From positions 709,589 to 773,588 of the forward strand of contig CATLOR010000001.1 in assembly GCA_950054255.1 (NCBI GenBank): DNA of 64,000 bases, in the 5' to 3' direction. Shown piece after piece: positions 1 to 8,947 of this stretch. The stretch comes from an uncultured Rickettsiales bacterium. Lineage in GTDB: Bacteria > Pseudomonadota > Alphaproteobacteria > Micavibrionales > GCA-2720935. The stretch's first letter is position 1. Every line of letters begins with the position of its first letter. The notes under the pieces are model-generated. The model saw only the letters and a program-made list of their open reading frames with translations, searched no databases and was not told the DNA's origin. Made by a program: the position numbers and the translations under genes.

Positions 1-160
1 TAATGCGTCCTGTAACTGTGCCAGGCTCATCGCCGCCGCCACTATCACCGAGATCAAGTGTTAGGCTTTGCGCGACTGCTTCTGGGCTATAGCAGAATAA
101 TCCAGCGAGTAAAGCTAGAATGAAACTTAAAAATAACAGCGTTGGTTTGCGAATCATCAT
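1..160 (-). CDS. fliP: Flagellar export-gate protein FliP, N-terminal fragment
   Basis: Reading leftward from ATG at 160, the frame stays open to the window edge and encodes a hydrophobic signal peptide (residues about 8-30, ending near AVAQ) followed by SLTLDLG, a Gly/Asp-rich stretch and TGRI. FliP proteins carry a cleavable signal peptide and a short Gly-rich segment before the first export-gate helices, and fliP commonly follows fliO. The fliO stop lies only five bases upstream, so the two are co-transcribed. FliP would form the core of the flagellar type III export gate with FliQ and FliR, both encoded in the divergent operon. Only about 53 residues are visible and the conserved body lies outside the window, so the call rests on context and the signal peptide. 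Confidence 0.8.
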   Translation of the reverse strand, partial: MMIRKPTLLFLSFILALLAGLFCYSPEAVAQSLTLDLGDSGGGDEPGTVTGRI

Positions 161-165
161 GAGAA

Positions 166-468
166 TTAGTTTAGCCCGTTTTCTTCTGCCTCTCCATCAT
201 TCTTTTGATGTGGTTTTGTTGAAATGTGAAGATCGTTATTGGGGCCATTGAGAATTAAATGTTCATTGTCACCTTCGCGAATACGCATCAGTTTGCGGCG
301 ACCATCAAGCGGTAAAACTTCTAGAAGCGAGAGTTGTTTCTCGCGTTTTTTTTGTGTGACAATCGCTTGTCCTATGCCAAATCGTTTTAAAACCCACAAG
401 CACCCATAGAGAAGCCCAAGGACGATTAGGAGTGCAAAGATAAATTTAAGATATGAAATTTCAGCCAT
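166..468 (-). CDS. fliO: Flagellar biosynthesis protein FliO
   Basis: A 100-residue protein with one N-terminal transmembrane helix (about residues 6-28), then a basic cytoplasmic stretch (KKREKQ) and the segment LSLLEVLPLDGRRKLMRIR. That segment matches the FliO pattern of a hydrophobic patch followed by a basic, DGRRKL-like motif. FliO is a membrane chaperone that helps FliP assemble in the export gate. The gene sits between a 78-residue unknown gene (3-bp gap) and fliP (5-bp gap), so it is in the middle of a tight minus-strand operon. The length is normal for alphaproteobacterial FliO. The tail after residue 75 is polar and probably unstructured. Confidence 0.85.
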   Translation of the reverse strand: MAEISYLKFIFALLIVLGLLYGCLWVLKRFGIGQAIVTQKKREKQLSLLEVLPLDGRRKLMRIREGDNEHLILNGPNNDLHISTKPHQKNDGEAEENGLN

Positions 469-471
469 GAT

Positions 472-708
472 TTAAGGATTATTACGTGTTTTAATTGCGG
501 TTGTTAAATGATCTAAAGCCTCAACAAGTTTAGCTAGAGATGTTTCATAGGAAAGGGCTTCTTCACGAGGTAATGTTGTGACTTCTTTACAGAGTGTTTC
601 AACATCTTTATCTAAAGCACCAAGAGTGACTGTGTCGCCACGTAATGTTTTTGTTGTAGCATCATTGATAAAGTTTATTTTTTGTTCTAGACGGTTTTGT
701 AATGTCAT
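472..708 (-). CDS. Small helical protein in flagellar operon
   Basis: A 78-residue polar protein, predicted by eye to be almost entirely helical, with no transmembrane segment or signal peptide. Its start overlaps the stop of the upstream FlhB-C-like gene by four bases and fliO follows after three bases, so translation is probably coupled. Size and helix content recall small flagellar export chaperones such as FliT or FlgN, but I see no diagnostic motif and do not assign it to either family. The position between fhlB and fliO suggests a role in export-apparatus assembly. This is inference from operon context only. Confidence 0.6.
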   Translation of the reverse strand: MTLQNRLEQKINFINDATTKTLRGDTVTLGALDKDVETLCKEVTTLPREEALSYETSLAKLVEALDHLTTAIKTRNNP

Positions 709-1046
709 GAGAATGGTTTATCTCCCTCTAATTTTTCTTTTTGTTGTTGTGAAAGCTCTCCATTGGCTTTGTAAACATGGAGAAGGACTTCTGCAACAGC
801 AACAATAGCTTCACTCGGAATATCGTCATCTAATTCAACGGTAGAGAGAAGTGTTGCGAGGTCTGCATCTTCCCGTACTTTAACGCCTTTGTCAAAGGCT
901 AGTTGTAACAGGTGTTCGGCCAGCTTTCCATGAGCAGATGCTGTTATCTTTGGCAAGTCTGTTGCGGTGTCAGGCTTGTACTCAAGCGCAACTGCAATCG
1001 CTTCTTTTTTTGGTGGTTTTGAGGTGTCGTCGTCTTTTTGGCTCAT
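705..1046 (-). CDS. fhlB: FhlB: free-standing FlhB C-terminal-domain-like protein
   Basis: A 113-residue protein from ATG at 1046; a TTG three codons upstream is an alternative start. It aligns with the cytoplasmic C-domain of FlhB: AVALEYKP matches AVALQYEP of the full-length FlhB at 4046-5125, and LDDDIPSEAIVAVAEVLLHVY matches the last conserved helix of that protein. The NPTH autocleavage motif and all membrane helices are absent. FhlB-type proteins can partly replace the FlhB C-domain in substrate-specificity switching. The gene opens the fhlB-orf-fliO-fliP operon, divergent from flgB. No clear ribosome-binding site is visible. Confidence 0.8.
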   Translation of the reverse strand: MSQKDDDTSKPPKKEAIAVALEYKPDTATDLPKITASAHGKLAEHLLQLAFDKGVKVREDADLATLLSTVELDDDIPSEAIVAVAEVLLHVYKANGELSQQQKEKLEGDKPFS

Positions 1047-1271
1047 TTTTTGCAAATATTTTTTTCAAAGGGTTACATTTTGCCGATTTAGATCAAATTG
1101 TAACAAAAATTAAAAGAAAGGGAAGAAACAAAGGGTATAATTAGTAGGAAATATGTGCTAGGATATAGGCAGAATTTACCTATGAAACAGCTTTAAGAAC
1201 CTATATAAAGCGCCAATTGTTTTAAAATCCCGACTAAAAGTTCAAAAAAGAACTAAAATTGAGGTGACGAG
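1047..1271. promoter_or_regulatory. Divergent flagellar intergenic region
   Basis: These 225 bp separate the minus-strand fhlB operon from the plus-strand flgB operon and must contain both promoters. I could not identify a convincing sigma-70, sigma-54 (-24/-12) or sigma-28 element, nor a spaced TTAA-N7-TTAA CtrA site. A perfect inverted repeat, AGTTC-AAAAAA-GAACT, lies at 1239-1254 just before the flgB ribosome-binding site GAGGTGA. It could be a protein-binding dyad or a small mRNA hairpin. Confidence 0.4.
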
Positions 1272-1679
1272 ATGAGTTTAGACAATGTCGGATTATTCCG
1301 AGTGATGAATGAACGTATGAATTGGCTATCGCAACGCCAAAATGTATTAGCTGAAAACGTAGCTAAGGCAGATATGCCTGATGCTAAACCTAAGGATTTA
1401 AAGCCTTTTTCTTTCGCAGATGCCTTAAAGGGTAATAACTCGACAAGAGGGTCTGTTTCTCCATCTAGAACAAATGATGCGCATATTGCTTTTAAGTCAG
1501 AGGGGACGGCACGTGCAAAAGAAGTTGGTGTTCGCACCATATATGAAACAGCGCCTGATGGGAATGGCATCATTCTTGAAGAACAAATGTTACAAGCCAG
1601 CCAAAATGCAATGGAATATCAAACATTGATGGGGCTTTATAAAAAACATTTTGATCTCATTATGAATGTAACGAGATAA
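1272..1679 (+). CDS. flgB: Flagellar proximal rod protein FlgB
   Basis: A 135-residue protein with the rod-protein N-terminus: a helix containing MNWLSQRQNVLAENVAKADM, the variant of the ANxANxDTPG-type motif found in flagellar axial proteins. The C-terminal helix (QMLQASQNAMEYQTLMGLYKK) would form the coiled coil of the rod. FlgB joins the MS-ring/FliE complex to the proximal rod and is exported by the flagellar type III system. GAGGTGA lies six bases before the ATG. It is the first gene of flgB-flgC-fliE-MazG-like-fliQ-fliR-flhB, with flgC 18 bases downstream. Confidence 0.93.
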   Translation: MSLDNVGLFRVMNERMNWLSQRQNVLAENVAKADMPDAKPKDLKPFSFADALKGNNSTRGSVSPSRTNDAHIAFKSEGTARAKEVGVRTIYETAPDGNGIILEEQMLQASQNAMEYQTLMGLYKKHFDLIMNVTR

Positions 1680-1697
1680 AGAATATAAAGAGGTGAG

Positions 1698-2111
1698 ATG
1701 ATGGATTTAGAAACTTCAATGCAGATATCAGCAAGCGCAATGAGAGCTCAAGGGACAAGAATGCGTATTATCGCTGAGAATATTGCGAATGCTGATACGG
1801 CGCGTAACACTCCAAATGAACAACCCTACCAACGCCAAGTTGTTACATTTGAAGAAGAACTGGATCGTGCATCTGGCGCTCCAAAAGTGGCTGTGAATGA
1901 AATCGTGAAAGATCAATCTGATTTTCGTATGAAATTAATGCCAGGACATCCTGGTGCGGATGAAAATGGCTATGTTGCCTTGCCAAATGTAAATATTGTT
2001 GTTGAAACAATGGATATGAGAGAGGCGCAGCGTTCGTACGAAGCAAATTTAAATATGATAGAGATGTCACGTACAATGGCGATGAGAACACTTGATTTAT
2101 TGCGTGAATAA
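1698..2111 (+). CDS. flgC: Flagellar proximal rod protein FlgC
   Basis: A 137-residue axial protein. The N-terminal half carries RIIAENIANADTARNTP, the FlgC version of the NxANxxT motif, and the C-terminal helix contains EAQRSYEANLNMIEMSRTM, diagnostic of FlgC. Length equals the family norm (about 135). GAGGTGAG precedes two adjacent ATG codons at 1698 and 1701; either could start translation. FlgC is exported through the flagellar gate and polymerises into the proximal rod with FlgB and FlgF. It lies between flgB and fliE, the usual order. Confidence 0.95.
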   Translation: MMDLETSMQISASAMRAQGTRMRIIAENIANADTARNTPNEQPYQRQVVTFEEELDRASGAPKVAVNEIVKDQSDFRMKLMPGHPGADENGYVALPNVNIVVETMDMREAQRSYEANLNMIEMSRTMAMRTLDLLRE

Positions 2112-2145
2112 AAACAATTAAAGGATTGAGATAAGGAGTTAAAAA

Positions 2146-2463
2146 ATGGTTGGAGAAATATCGGGTGCGATTTCAGCATATAAAAATGCAGGGAAATTAC
2201 AAGGTAGTGGTGAAGCTCAACCAACGGCTTCCACAGATAATTCTGTAGGCACATTTGCCGACTTGGTAAAAGGTGGTTTGCAAGATGCTGTTCAAACAGC
2301 AAAACAGAGTGAAGGTGTAACAGCGCAATATATGCTTGGTAATGCAGATATCACAGATGTTGTTATGGCGGTTCGTGATGCAGAAGCTTCGATTACAACA
2401 ATCACAGCAATTCGTGATCGTGTTGTTAATTCAATCCAAGAAATTATGCGTATGCCGATCTAA
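2146..2463 (+). CDS. fliE: Flagellar hook-basal body protein FliE
   Basis: A 105-residue protein with a variable, Gly/Ser/Thr-rich N-terminus and the conserved FliE C-terminal half: FADLVKGGLQDAVQTAKQSE followed by DITDVVMAVRDAEASITT and a final helix ending IQEIMRMPI. FliE is the adapter between the MS ring and the rod and one of the first export substrates. AAGGAG lies upstream of the ATG. Position after flgBC is canonical. The next gene downstream is not flagellar (MazG-like), after a gap of about 96 bases. Confidence 0.95.
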   Translation: MVGEISGAISAYKNAGKLQGSGEAQPTASTDNSVGTFADLVKGGLQDAVQTAKQSEGVTAQYMLGNADITDVVMAVRDAEASITTITAIRDRVVNSIQEIMRMPI

Positions 2464-2559
2464 GAGCGTTTTGCTTGAAATAAAGCTTTTGTTTGTCGTT
2501 TAAACATGGTTAGATTCTTTTTAATAGAGATTCTAGCTATGATTTTGAAGGATAACGAG

Positions 2560-2949
2560 ATGAAAAAAATTCCATCCATCGAAGAAACACAGGCGGCTGC
2601 GACAACCTTAGTTGAGGCATGTTATGGTCGTGCTTATAATGCGGGCTGGTGGCATGACGCTGAAACAGGGGAACCGCGAGAAAGACCAATCCCTGAATTA
2701 CTCTGTTTGATCCATAGTGAAATTAGCGAAGCTTTAGAAGGCTATAAAAAAGATTGTATGGATGAAAAATTACCGCATAGAAAAATGCTGGAAGTTGAGC
2801 TCGCAGATGCTGTTATTCGTTTGCTAGATACGGCTGGCGGTTTAGGATTAGATATCCCAGGTGCGTTAGTTGAAAAAATGGTTTATAATGAAACAAGAGA
2901 AGACCATACAATTGAGAGCCGATTAAAACAAGGTGGTAAAAGAATATGA
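2560..2949 (+). CDS. MazG-like nucleotide pyrophosphohydrolase in flagellar operon
   Basis: A 129-residue all-helical protein with the two acidic motifs of the MazG/all-alpha NTP-pyrophosphohydrolase superfamily: HSEISEALEGYKK (ExxEA-type) and ELADAVIRLLDTAG (ExxD-type), which coordinate Mg2+ for cleaving the alpha-beta phosphate bond of (d)NTPs. I chose ATG 2560 because AAGGA lies seven bases before it; in-frame ATGs at 2506 and 2539 lack a good site. The stop overlaps the fliQ start by four bases (ATGA), so fliQ translation is probably coupled to it. The true substrate cannot be read from sequence. Its presence inside an export-gate operon is odd. Confidence 0.85.
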   Translation: MKKIPSIEETQAAATTLVEACYGRAYNAGWWHDAETGEPRERPIPELLCLIHSEISEALEGYKKDCMDEKLPHRKMLEVELADAVIRLLDTAGGLGLDIPGALVEKMVYNETREDHTIESRLKQGGKRI

Positions 2950-3218
2950 CCGAAGCAGAAGTCATCGAAATTGCAAAACAAGCTATGTGGTTATGTATCA
3001 AAATTGGGACGCCAATCATGTTGGTAGGTCTTGTTGTTGGGGTTTTGATTTCTTTATTACAAGCTTTGACGCAAATTCAAGAAATGACGTTGTCTTTTGT
3101 GCCTAAAATTATTGCGATCTTTATCGCGCTTTTCATCTTTATGCCAGCTTTAAGCTCTGTCCTTGTTCCATATATGCAAGATTTAATGGGGATTGTTGCA
3201 GGATTTGGAGCGAGTTGA
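2946..3218 (+). CDS. fliQ: Flagellar export-gate protein FliQ
   Basis: A 90-residue inner-membrane protein with two transmembrane helices (about 18-40 and 52-75) joined by the conserved loop SLLQALTQIQEMTLSFVPKI, which is diagnostic of FliQ. FliQ wraps the FliP-FliR core of the flagellar type III export gate. Length is exactly that of the family. It overlaps the end of the MazG-like gene by four bases and is followed by fliR after three bases. Confidence 0.96.
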   Translation: MTEAEVIEIAKQAMWLCIKIGTPIMLVGLVVGVLISLLQALTQIQEMTLSFVPKIIAIFIALFIFMPALSSVLVPYMQDLMGIVAGFGAS

Positions 3219-3221
3219 TCG

Positions 3222-3992
3222 ATGCAAAGCTTGTTAAGTGAATTTTTAACATCATTTGTATTTACCTACTTTATCGTTTTTGTTCGATTTGGCACAGCAC
3301 TGGTTATTATGCCTGGTATTGGTGATACGTTTGTGTCATCTCAAATTAGACTATTATTTGCCCTAGCCTTATCTTTGGTTGTAACCCCGGCGTTGCAAGC
3401 TCATATCCCAGCACCACCATCAAGCACGTTTTTATTATCTCTCTATATTATTAAAGAGGCATTGATAGGGTTTTTCATTGGTCTTGTTGGTCGGATTATG
3501 ATTTCAGCATTAAGTATCGGGGGGATGATGATTTCAATGCAATCAGGTCTTGCCAGTGCCCTTGTCTTTAACCCATCAACGAGTTCGCAGGGTTCGCTGA
3601 TTGGCGCTTTTTTATCGGTCGCAGGGGTAACACTTATTTTTGCAACAGATCTTCATCACTTGCTTATTTTAACAGTGTTTGAATCTTATACACTTTTTAG
3701 TTTCGGAGATTTAACAAATATTGGTTCTATGGCAGATGCCGTTGCAAGATTGCTCTCAGATAGCTTTCGTATTGGGGTGCAGTTTTCTGTCCCCTTTATT
3801 ATTGTGTCGCTGATGCTTTATGCTGCCTTGGGAATTTTGGCGCGTTTAATGCCTCAGTTACAGGTTTTCTTCATTGCTCTTCCTTTGCAAATCTTTTTAG
3901 GGATTTTGATCTTGTTTATAACATTAGGAGTAGCAATGAGTTATTGGTTAGGTGCGTTTGAAACAACGTTAATAGGCATGCTGGCTCAGTAA
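3222..3992 (+). CDS. fliR: Flagellar export-gate protein FliR
   Basis: A 256-residue multi-spanning membrane protein with about five to six hydrophobic helices. Family signatures include the N-terminal FVRFGTALVIMPGIGD segment, LIGFFIGLVGRI, and MPQLQVFFIALPLQIFLGI near the C-terminus. FliR is the single-copy subunit of the FliP5-FliQ4-FliR1 export gate. It follows fliQ by three bases and precedes flhB by about 50 bases, the usual fliQ-fliR-flhB order. Confidence 0.95.
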   Translation: MQSLLSEFLTSFVFTYFIVFVRFGTALVIMPGIGDTFVSSQIRLLFALALSLVVTPALQAHIPAPPSSTFLLSLYIIKEALIGFFIGLVGRIMISALSIGGMMISMQSGLASALVFNPSTSSQGSLIGAFLSVAGVTLIFATDLHHLLILTVFESYTLFSFGDLTNIGSMADAVARLLSDSFRIGVQFSVPFIIVSLMLYAALGILARLMPQLQVFFIALPLQIFLGILILFITLGVAMSYWLGAFETTLIGMLAQ

Positions 3993-4045
3993 AAGTTGAG
4001 GAGCTTTTATGTGAGATCCAGAAGGCGTAATCAGAAAGGATAGAT

Positions 4046-5125
4046 GTGAGCGACGATTCTTCTCAAGATGACTCTCAAAAAACCGAAGACCCCACCCCAA
4101 AACGCTTAAAAGAGATGCGGGATAAAGGTCAGGTGGTTATGAGCCGTGAAGTCAATAGCTGGGTTATGCTCTTTACTGGAGCATTGATATTGCTCGCGAT
4201 TGGACCATGGATGTTTGAAGGACTTGCCGTTATGATGCGCAGTTTTATTGAACGTCCTCATAGCTTGTCAGTTGATGGTGTTGGTTTGATGCATTTGATG
4301 GTAGACACATTTAAAGAGATCGCACTTTATATGGCGCTTCCTATTTTATTATTGCTTATCGCTTCAATTGGAGCCCCTTTTGCGCAAATAGGAGCTTTAT
4401 TTAGCGCGGAACCGTTAAAACCCAAGTTGGATAAAATTAGTCCCATCGCTGGATTTAAGCGCTTATTTGGAATGCGCGCATTATTTGAATTTTTTAAAGG
4501 GTTAGTCAAAATTTTAATTGTCGGTATTGTGATTGCCTTAATTGTTTGGCCTTTTATGGGAACACTTACGGCTCATGTGGGGCAATCAATGCCTTATATG
4601 ATGCACTATATAAGTGATTTACTCGCTAAAGTTTTGATTGGTGTTTTGGCGGTTCTTTTTGTTTTAGCAGTGCTTGATTATTTATATCAGCGTCATGAGT
4701 TCATGGAAAAAGCAAAAATGAGCTTAAAAGACATTAAAGATGAATATAAGCAAACAGAAGGGGATCCGCATGTAAAAGCAAAATTACGGAGCTTACGTCA
4801 AGAGCGCGCTCGCACCCGAATGATGGATGCTGTTCCAAAAGCGGATGTGATTATTACCAACCCGACACACTTTGCTGTCGCACTTCAATATGAACCAGAT
4901 GAAATGAATGCACCGCGTTTAATTGCGAAAGGACAAGATTTCCTAGCCTTGAAAATTAGAGAAATGGCTAAAGAGCTTGATATTGAAATCATGGAAAATC
5001 CACCACTTGCACGTGCCTTATATGCAGCAATGGATATTGATGATGAAATTCCACCAGAACATTATAAGGCTGTTGCGGGTGTGATTAAGTATGTTTTTGC
5101 TAAGAAGGGCAAGAAATTAGGTTAA
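4046..5125 (+). CDS. flhB: Flagellar export switch protein FlhB
   Basis: A 359-residue inner-membrane protein. The N-terminus has the FlhB signature QDDSQKTEDPTPKRLKEMR, followed by four transmembrane helices (about 33-55, 85-110, 148-170, 185-215). The cytoplasmic domain contains the NPTH autocleavage motif at residues 272-275, followed by FAVALQYEPDEMNAPRLIAKG. Self-cleavage between N and P switches export from rod/hook to filament substrates. The start is GTG at 4046, supported by AGAAAGGA five bases upstream. A second, truncated copy of the C-domain lies at 705-1046. Confidence 0.95.
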   Translation: MSDDSSQDDSQKTEDPTPKRLKEMRDKGQVVMSREVNSWVMLFTGALILLAIGPWMFEGLAVMMRSFIERPHSLSVDGVGLMHLMVDTFKEIALYMALPILLLLIASIGAPFAQIGALFSAEPLKPKLDKISPIAGFKRLFGMRALFEFFKGLVKILIVGIVIALIVWPFMGTLTAHVGQSMPYMMHYISDLLAKVLIGVLAVLFVLAVLDYLYQRHEFMEKAKMSLKDIKDEYKQTEGDPHVKAKLRSLRQERARTRMMDAVPKADVIITNPTHFAVALQYEPDEMNAPRLIAKGQDFLALKIREMAKELDIEIMENPPLARALYAAMDIDDEIPPEHYKAVAGVIKYVFAKKGKKLG

Positions 5126-5202
5126 AATCACTTGTCCTGATAGGGGCGCATGACTTATGATCTATACAGATTATTGACTTACTCACTTTCAAGTGTATTT
5201 TT

Positions 5203-7755
5203 ATGGCCTTAGATAGAAACGACCACGAATTTTTTCGCATGCCACATTCTGAAGATGTGACAGATGGAGAGCGTTTATCATCTTCGTCTGAGCCAGATCT
5301 TTATATGTTGCACGAAGATGATGATCGATCTTTGCGTTTATGGGGACGCTTTTTTGTCGTTCTTGGGGTTGTGGGTCTTATTTTGGTTGCTTTTTACGCA
5401 AATGATATTCAGCAGAGTGGCTTTTTAAGTACGGCAATTACGATTGCATTAATTATTATTTTCGGCGTTTCTTGTTTGTCTTTTATGCGGTTGTCTGCAC
5501 TGCGCAAGAAAAGAAATTATGATCGTGCTGTAATGAAGAGCGTCTTGGATGGTTCTTTGGGGAAGCGTGTTGTATGCGGAGAAAATGGTAGGCTTGTTTA
5601 TAGTAATGAAAAATTCGATGCTTTTTTACATGAGATTAATGGCTGTGAAGCGCCATTAGAAACTGTTGAAACGTTTTTTAACGCACAAGGGTTATTTAAC
5701 CGTATGTATCAGCGCACAGTTGAAACAGGCGAAGATATAGAAGAACTAAGTGTTAAAACGCAAGATAAAAGACAGTGGTTTTGTGTGCATGCGCATCGTA
5801 TTAAAGGATTAGAAAATCACGTTCATTTCCGTTTTGATGATATCACAGAGAAAAAACAGTTGGATCAAGCTGTTCATATGGAACGCCAAAGATTACTTGA
5901 TTTCATGGATAATGCGTTGGTTGGCTTTTTCTCGGTTAATCAAAGAGGCGAGTTTTTATTTGCAAATGCGACATTGGCGCGTTTATTTGGTTTAGATAGT
6001 GAAGACGCTTTTACAAACTATAAATTACATGACTTCTTGGTGGATATCCCAGAAAATGCAGCAGCGTATGATTTAGTGTCCGGCGGTGGTGCGAGCCAAT
6101 CAGGAGATTTTCTATTTAAAGATATTCATGGTCGAGAATTTATGGTCGCGATGTCACACACAATTGTATATGAGAGTGAAACACATTTATATACACAGTC
6201 TGTTGTCAGGAACTTAATGCCTGAAAAAGAGATGCGTGCGGCACTTCGTGCTTCTGAGGATCGTTTTCATCGTTTCTTTGATGATGCCCCAACCGGTATT
6301 CTCGTTCTCGGGGCTGAGGCTAAAATCGAAGAAGCGAATAATGCCTTCAAAGCAATGGTTGCTCAAGATCAAAAGATTATCGGTTCTTCTCTTTATGATG
6401 TGATGAGTGAGGCGGATAAATCAAAAATTCAAACATTATTAACAGAACTCCCAGAGGATGGTCGTTTTGTTAGAACGATTGAAACAAGTCTGCGCCACGA
6501 AGATGGATTATCTGTACAGCTTTCTGTTAGCCCTTTAATGGGGACAAAAAGCTTACTCGTTCACGTGGCTGATTTATCAAAACAAAAGCAATTGGAAACA
6601 CAATTTACACAATCTCAGAAAATGCAGGCGGTTGGTTTGTTAGCAGGTGGAGTTGCGCATGACTTTAATAACTTACTTACAGCGATGATTGGGTTTTGTG
6701 ATTTACTGCTTGAACGTCACAGAGCCGGCGACCCATCATTTCAAGATTTAATGCAGATAAAGCAAAATGCGAATCGTGCGGCAGATCTTGTTGGGCAGCT
6801 ATTGGCATTCTCTCGTCAGCAAACATTAAGACCAAAAGCGCTTAATATGTCAGATGTCTTAAGTGATTTATCAAATTTATTGCGTCGCTTGATCGGTGTT
6901 AAAATTGATTTAGAATTAAATCATGGGCGCGATTTATGGGCGTTAAAGGCTGATAAAGGACAAATGGAGCAAGTCTTTATTAACCTGGTCGTGAATGCAC
7001 GTGACGCGATGAATAATGTCGGAAAAATTATTATTGAAACCTCAAATTATAAGACAGAAAAAGAAATAGAACTTCTCTCAGATACACTTCCATCAGGAGA
7101 ATGGGTGCGTGTAGAGGTAAAAGATCAGGGATGTGGTATTTCAGAGGAAAATCTACGCCGTATTTTTGATCCTTTCTTCACAACGAAGAAACTTGGTGAA
7201 GGGACAGGGCTTGGCCTATCAACTGTTTACGGTATTATTAGCCAGACAGGTGGTTTCTTAGATGTTGTTTCCGTTGAGGGTAAAGGGACGAGTTTTGTTA
7301 TTTTCTTACCACGTCATATACCATCTGAAAAAGATCTTGTTGAACAACAAGAGGAAGAAACAAAAACAAAGGACTTAACAGGCTCTGAAGTCATATTACT
7401 TGTTGAAGATGAAGAATCTGTTCGTAAGTTTAGTGCGCGTACATTGACGAATAAAGGCTATGAAGTCTTGGAAGCCGAGCACGGCGTTGAAGCGTTAGAG
7501 GTTTATGAGCAAGCAGGCAGTACTGTTGATTTAATTATAACAGATGTGATGATGCCTGAAATGGACGGCCCAACGATGGTCAAAGAAATCCAAAAAATTA
7601 ATGCTAATCAAAAGATCATGTTTGTTTCTGGTTTTAGCGAAGACCGCATTAGTGATCATGCAGGAGATAACATCTATTTCCTCGCCAAGCCTTTCAGTCT
7701 GAAAGACTTAGCCGCGAAAGTAAAAGATGTCCTTGCTGATGAGCCACAAAAATAA
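5203..7755 (+). CDS. cckA: Hybrid sensor histidine kinase CckA
   Basis: An 850-residue hybrid kinase. Two transmembrane helices lie near residues 46-66 and 75-100. They are followed by three PAS-like regions (about 110-220, 230-345, 350-465), a HisKA domain with [16 protein letters not shown] (phospho-acceptor His486), a HATPase domain (N-box Asn598 in NARDAM, and GTGLGLS), and a receiver domain whose phospho-acceptor is Asp781 in [13 protein letters not shown]-box and architecture match CckA, which controls CtrA through ChpT. It is longer than Caulobacter CckA (about 690 residues), apparently through an extra PAS-like region. No ribosome-binding site precedes ATG 5203; ATG 5239 is an in-frame alternative. 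Position before recA is independent support only in that both are core genes. Confidence 0.88.
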   Translation: MALDRNDHEFFRMPHSEDVTDGERLSSSSEPDLYMLHEDDDRSLRLWGRFFVVLGVVGLILVAFYANDIQQSGFLSTAITIALIIIFGVSCLSFMRLSALRKKRNYDRAVMKSVLDGSLGKRVVCGENGRLVYSNEKFDAFLHEINGCEAPLETVETFFNAQGLFNRMYQRTVETGEDIEELSVKTQDKRQWFCVHAHRIKGLENHVHFRFDDITEKKQLDQAVHMERQRLLDFMDNALVGFFSVNQRGEFLFANATLARLFGLDSEDAFTNYKLHDFLVDIPENAAAYDLVSGGGASQSGDFLFKDIHGREFMVAMSHTIVYESETHLYTQSVVRNLMPEKEMRAALRASEDRFHRFFDDAPTGILVLGAEAKIEEANNAFKAMVAQDQKIIGSSLYDVMSEADKSKIQTLLTELPEDGRFVRTIETSLRHEDGLSVQLSVSPLMGTKSLLVHVADLSKQKQLETQFTQSQKMQAVGLLAGGVAHDFNNLLTAMIGFCDLLLERHRAGDPSFQDLMQIKQNANRAADLVGQLLAFSRQQTLRPKALNMSDVLSDLSNLLRRLIGVKIDLELNHGRDLWALKADKGQMEQVFINLVVNARDAMNNVGKIIIETSNYKTEKEIELLSDTLPSGEWVRVEVKDQGCGISEENLRRIFDPFFTTKKLGEGTGLGLSTVYGIISQTGGFLDVVSVEGKGTSFVIFLPRHIPSEKDLVEQQEEETKTKDLTGSEVILLVEDEESVRKFSARTLTNKGYEVLEAEHGVEALEVYEQAGSTVDLIITDVMMPEMDGPTMVKEIQKINANQKIMFVSGFSEDRISDHAGDNIYFLAKPFSLKDLAAKVKDVLADEPQK

Positions 7756-7759
7756 AAAA

Positions 7760-7774
7760 GAACAAAAAAAGAAC
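7760..7774 (+). promoter_or_regulatory. LexA-binding SOS box upstream of recA
   Basis: GAAC, seven adenines, GAAC: an exact match to the alphaproteobacterial SOS box, the direct repeat GTTC-N7-GTTC read on the other strand. It lies 85 bases before the recA start and just after the cckA stop. Alphaproteobacterial LexA represses recA from such sites. A weak promoter-like pair follows (TTGCAT at 7783-7788, 17 bases, TAATGA at 7806-7811), so bound LexA would abut the -35 element. Confidence 0.8.
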
Positions 7775-7858
7775 AAAACTATTTGCATCTCTTAAAAGAG
7801 TGGTGTAATGATAGAAATACGATAGTACTTAATTCATAATAAGAGAAGAGGTTATAAC

Positions 7859-8887
7859 ATGGATAAGCAAAAAGCACTCGATTCAGCACTTAGTCAAATT
7901 GAACGCGCCTTTGGTAAAGGCTCCATCATGAAATTGGGTGGTGAAGATCAAAATATTGATATTGAGTCGATTCCAACGGGCTCTCTTTCTCTTGACTTAG
8001 CTTTGGGAATAGGCGGATTACCACGCGGCCGTATTATTGAGGTTTATGGTCCTGAGAGTTCTGGTAAAACAACATTGGCTTTACATGTCATTGCTGAAGC
8101 GCAAAAACAAGGTGGTACCTGTGCTTTTATTGATGCGGAACATGCTTTGGACCCTTCTTACGCAAAGAAATTAGGATGTGATATTGATAATCTTTTGATC
8201 TCACAACCTGATGCGGGTGAGCAAGCATTAGAGATTACAGATACACTTGTGCGCTCTGGTGCATTGGATGTTTTGGTTGTCGATTCGGTTGCGGCTCTTG
8301 TCCCACGCGCAGAACTTGAAGGTGAAATGGGTGATAGCCATATGGGGCTTCAAGCACGTTTGATGAGCCAAGCTTTAAGAAAACTAACATCATCAATTTC
8401 ACGTTCTAAAACAATTGTGATCTTTATTAACCAAATTCGTCAAAAAATTGGGGTGATGTTTGGAAATCCTGAAACAACAACAGGCGGGAATGCGTTGAAA
8501 TTCTATGCGTCTGTTCGTTTAGATATTCGTCGTATTGGCGCGATTAAAGACAAGGATGAAATCGTTGGTAACCAAACACGTGTGAAGGTCGTTAAAAACA
8601 AAATGGCACCTCCATTCCGCCAAGTTGAATTTGATATCATGTATGGGGAAGGGGTTTCAAAAACGGGTGAAATTCTGGATCTGGGTGTGCAGGCAAATCT
8701 TGTTGATAAAGCGGGTGCTTGGTTCTCATATAATGATCAAAAGATCGGTCAAGGACGTGAGAATGCTAAGAAATTCTTGATGGATAATCCTGAAATTATG
8801 GCAGAGTTAGTGCATAAAATTCGTGAGAATGCAGGTCTTGTGAGCGAGCAAATGATGGTCGGTGAAACGCCCTCAAATGACGAATAA
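7859..8887 (+). CDS. recA: Recombinase RecA
   Basis: A 342-residue RecA with all hallmarks: Walker [10 protein letters not shown] at residues 64-72, Walker [10 protein letters not shown], the strand-exchange loop [33 protein letters not shown] region (L2), and a short acidic-poor C-terminus ending ETPSNDE. It forms ATP-dependent filaments on single-stranded DNA for homologous recombination and stimulates LexA self-cleavage. GAAGAGG lies before the ATG. Monocistronic: an SOS box lies upstream and a strong intrinsic terminator downstream. Confidence 0.99.
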   Translation: MDKQKALDSALSQIERAFGKGSIMKLGGEDQNIDIESIPTGSLSLDLALGIGGLPRGRIIEVYGPESSGKTTLALHVIAEAQKQGGTCAFIDAEHALDPSYAKKLGCDIDNLLISQPDAGEQALEITDTLVRSGALDVLVVDSVAALVPRAELEGEMGDSHMGLQARLMSQALRKLTSSISRSKTIVIFINQIRQKIGVMFGNPETTTGGNALKFYASVRLDIRRIGAIKDKDEIVGNQTRVKVVKNKMAPPFRQVEFDIMYGEGVSKTGEILDLGVQANLVDKAGAWFSYNDQKIGQGRENAKKFLMDNPEIMAELVHKIRENAGLVSEQMMVGETPSNDE

Positions 8888-8915
8888 ACAAGCTCTGCTT
8901 CTTTTTTTAATATTG

Positions 8916-8947
8916 AAAAGGCCTCCATTATGTGGGGCCTTTTTTCT
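8916..8947 (+). terminator. Intrinsic terminator of recA
   Basis: AAAAGGCC and GGCCTTTT form an eight-base-pair stem, extended inward by CC/GG with one bulge, followed by a T-rich run. It lies about 30 bases after the recA stop. Confidence 0.9.

Noticed and set aside
1239..1254. AGTTC-AAAAAA-GAACT before flgB as an SOS box
   Set aside because: The half-sites are inverted with a six-base gap. The alphaproteobacterial LexA site is a direct repeat with seven bases, as seen before recA.
1253..2302. Long minus-strand frames opposite flgB, flgC and fliE
   Set aside because: They are reverse frames of clearly conserved rod genes; their translations show no recognisable domain and they lack ribosome-binding sites.
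5174..5201. TTGACT-N16-TATTTT as a cckA promoter
   Set aside because: The -10 ends one base before ATG 5203, so a transcript from it would miss the start codon. It would only work if ATG 5203 is not the true start.
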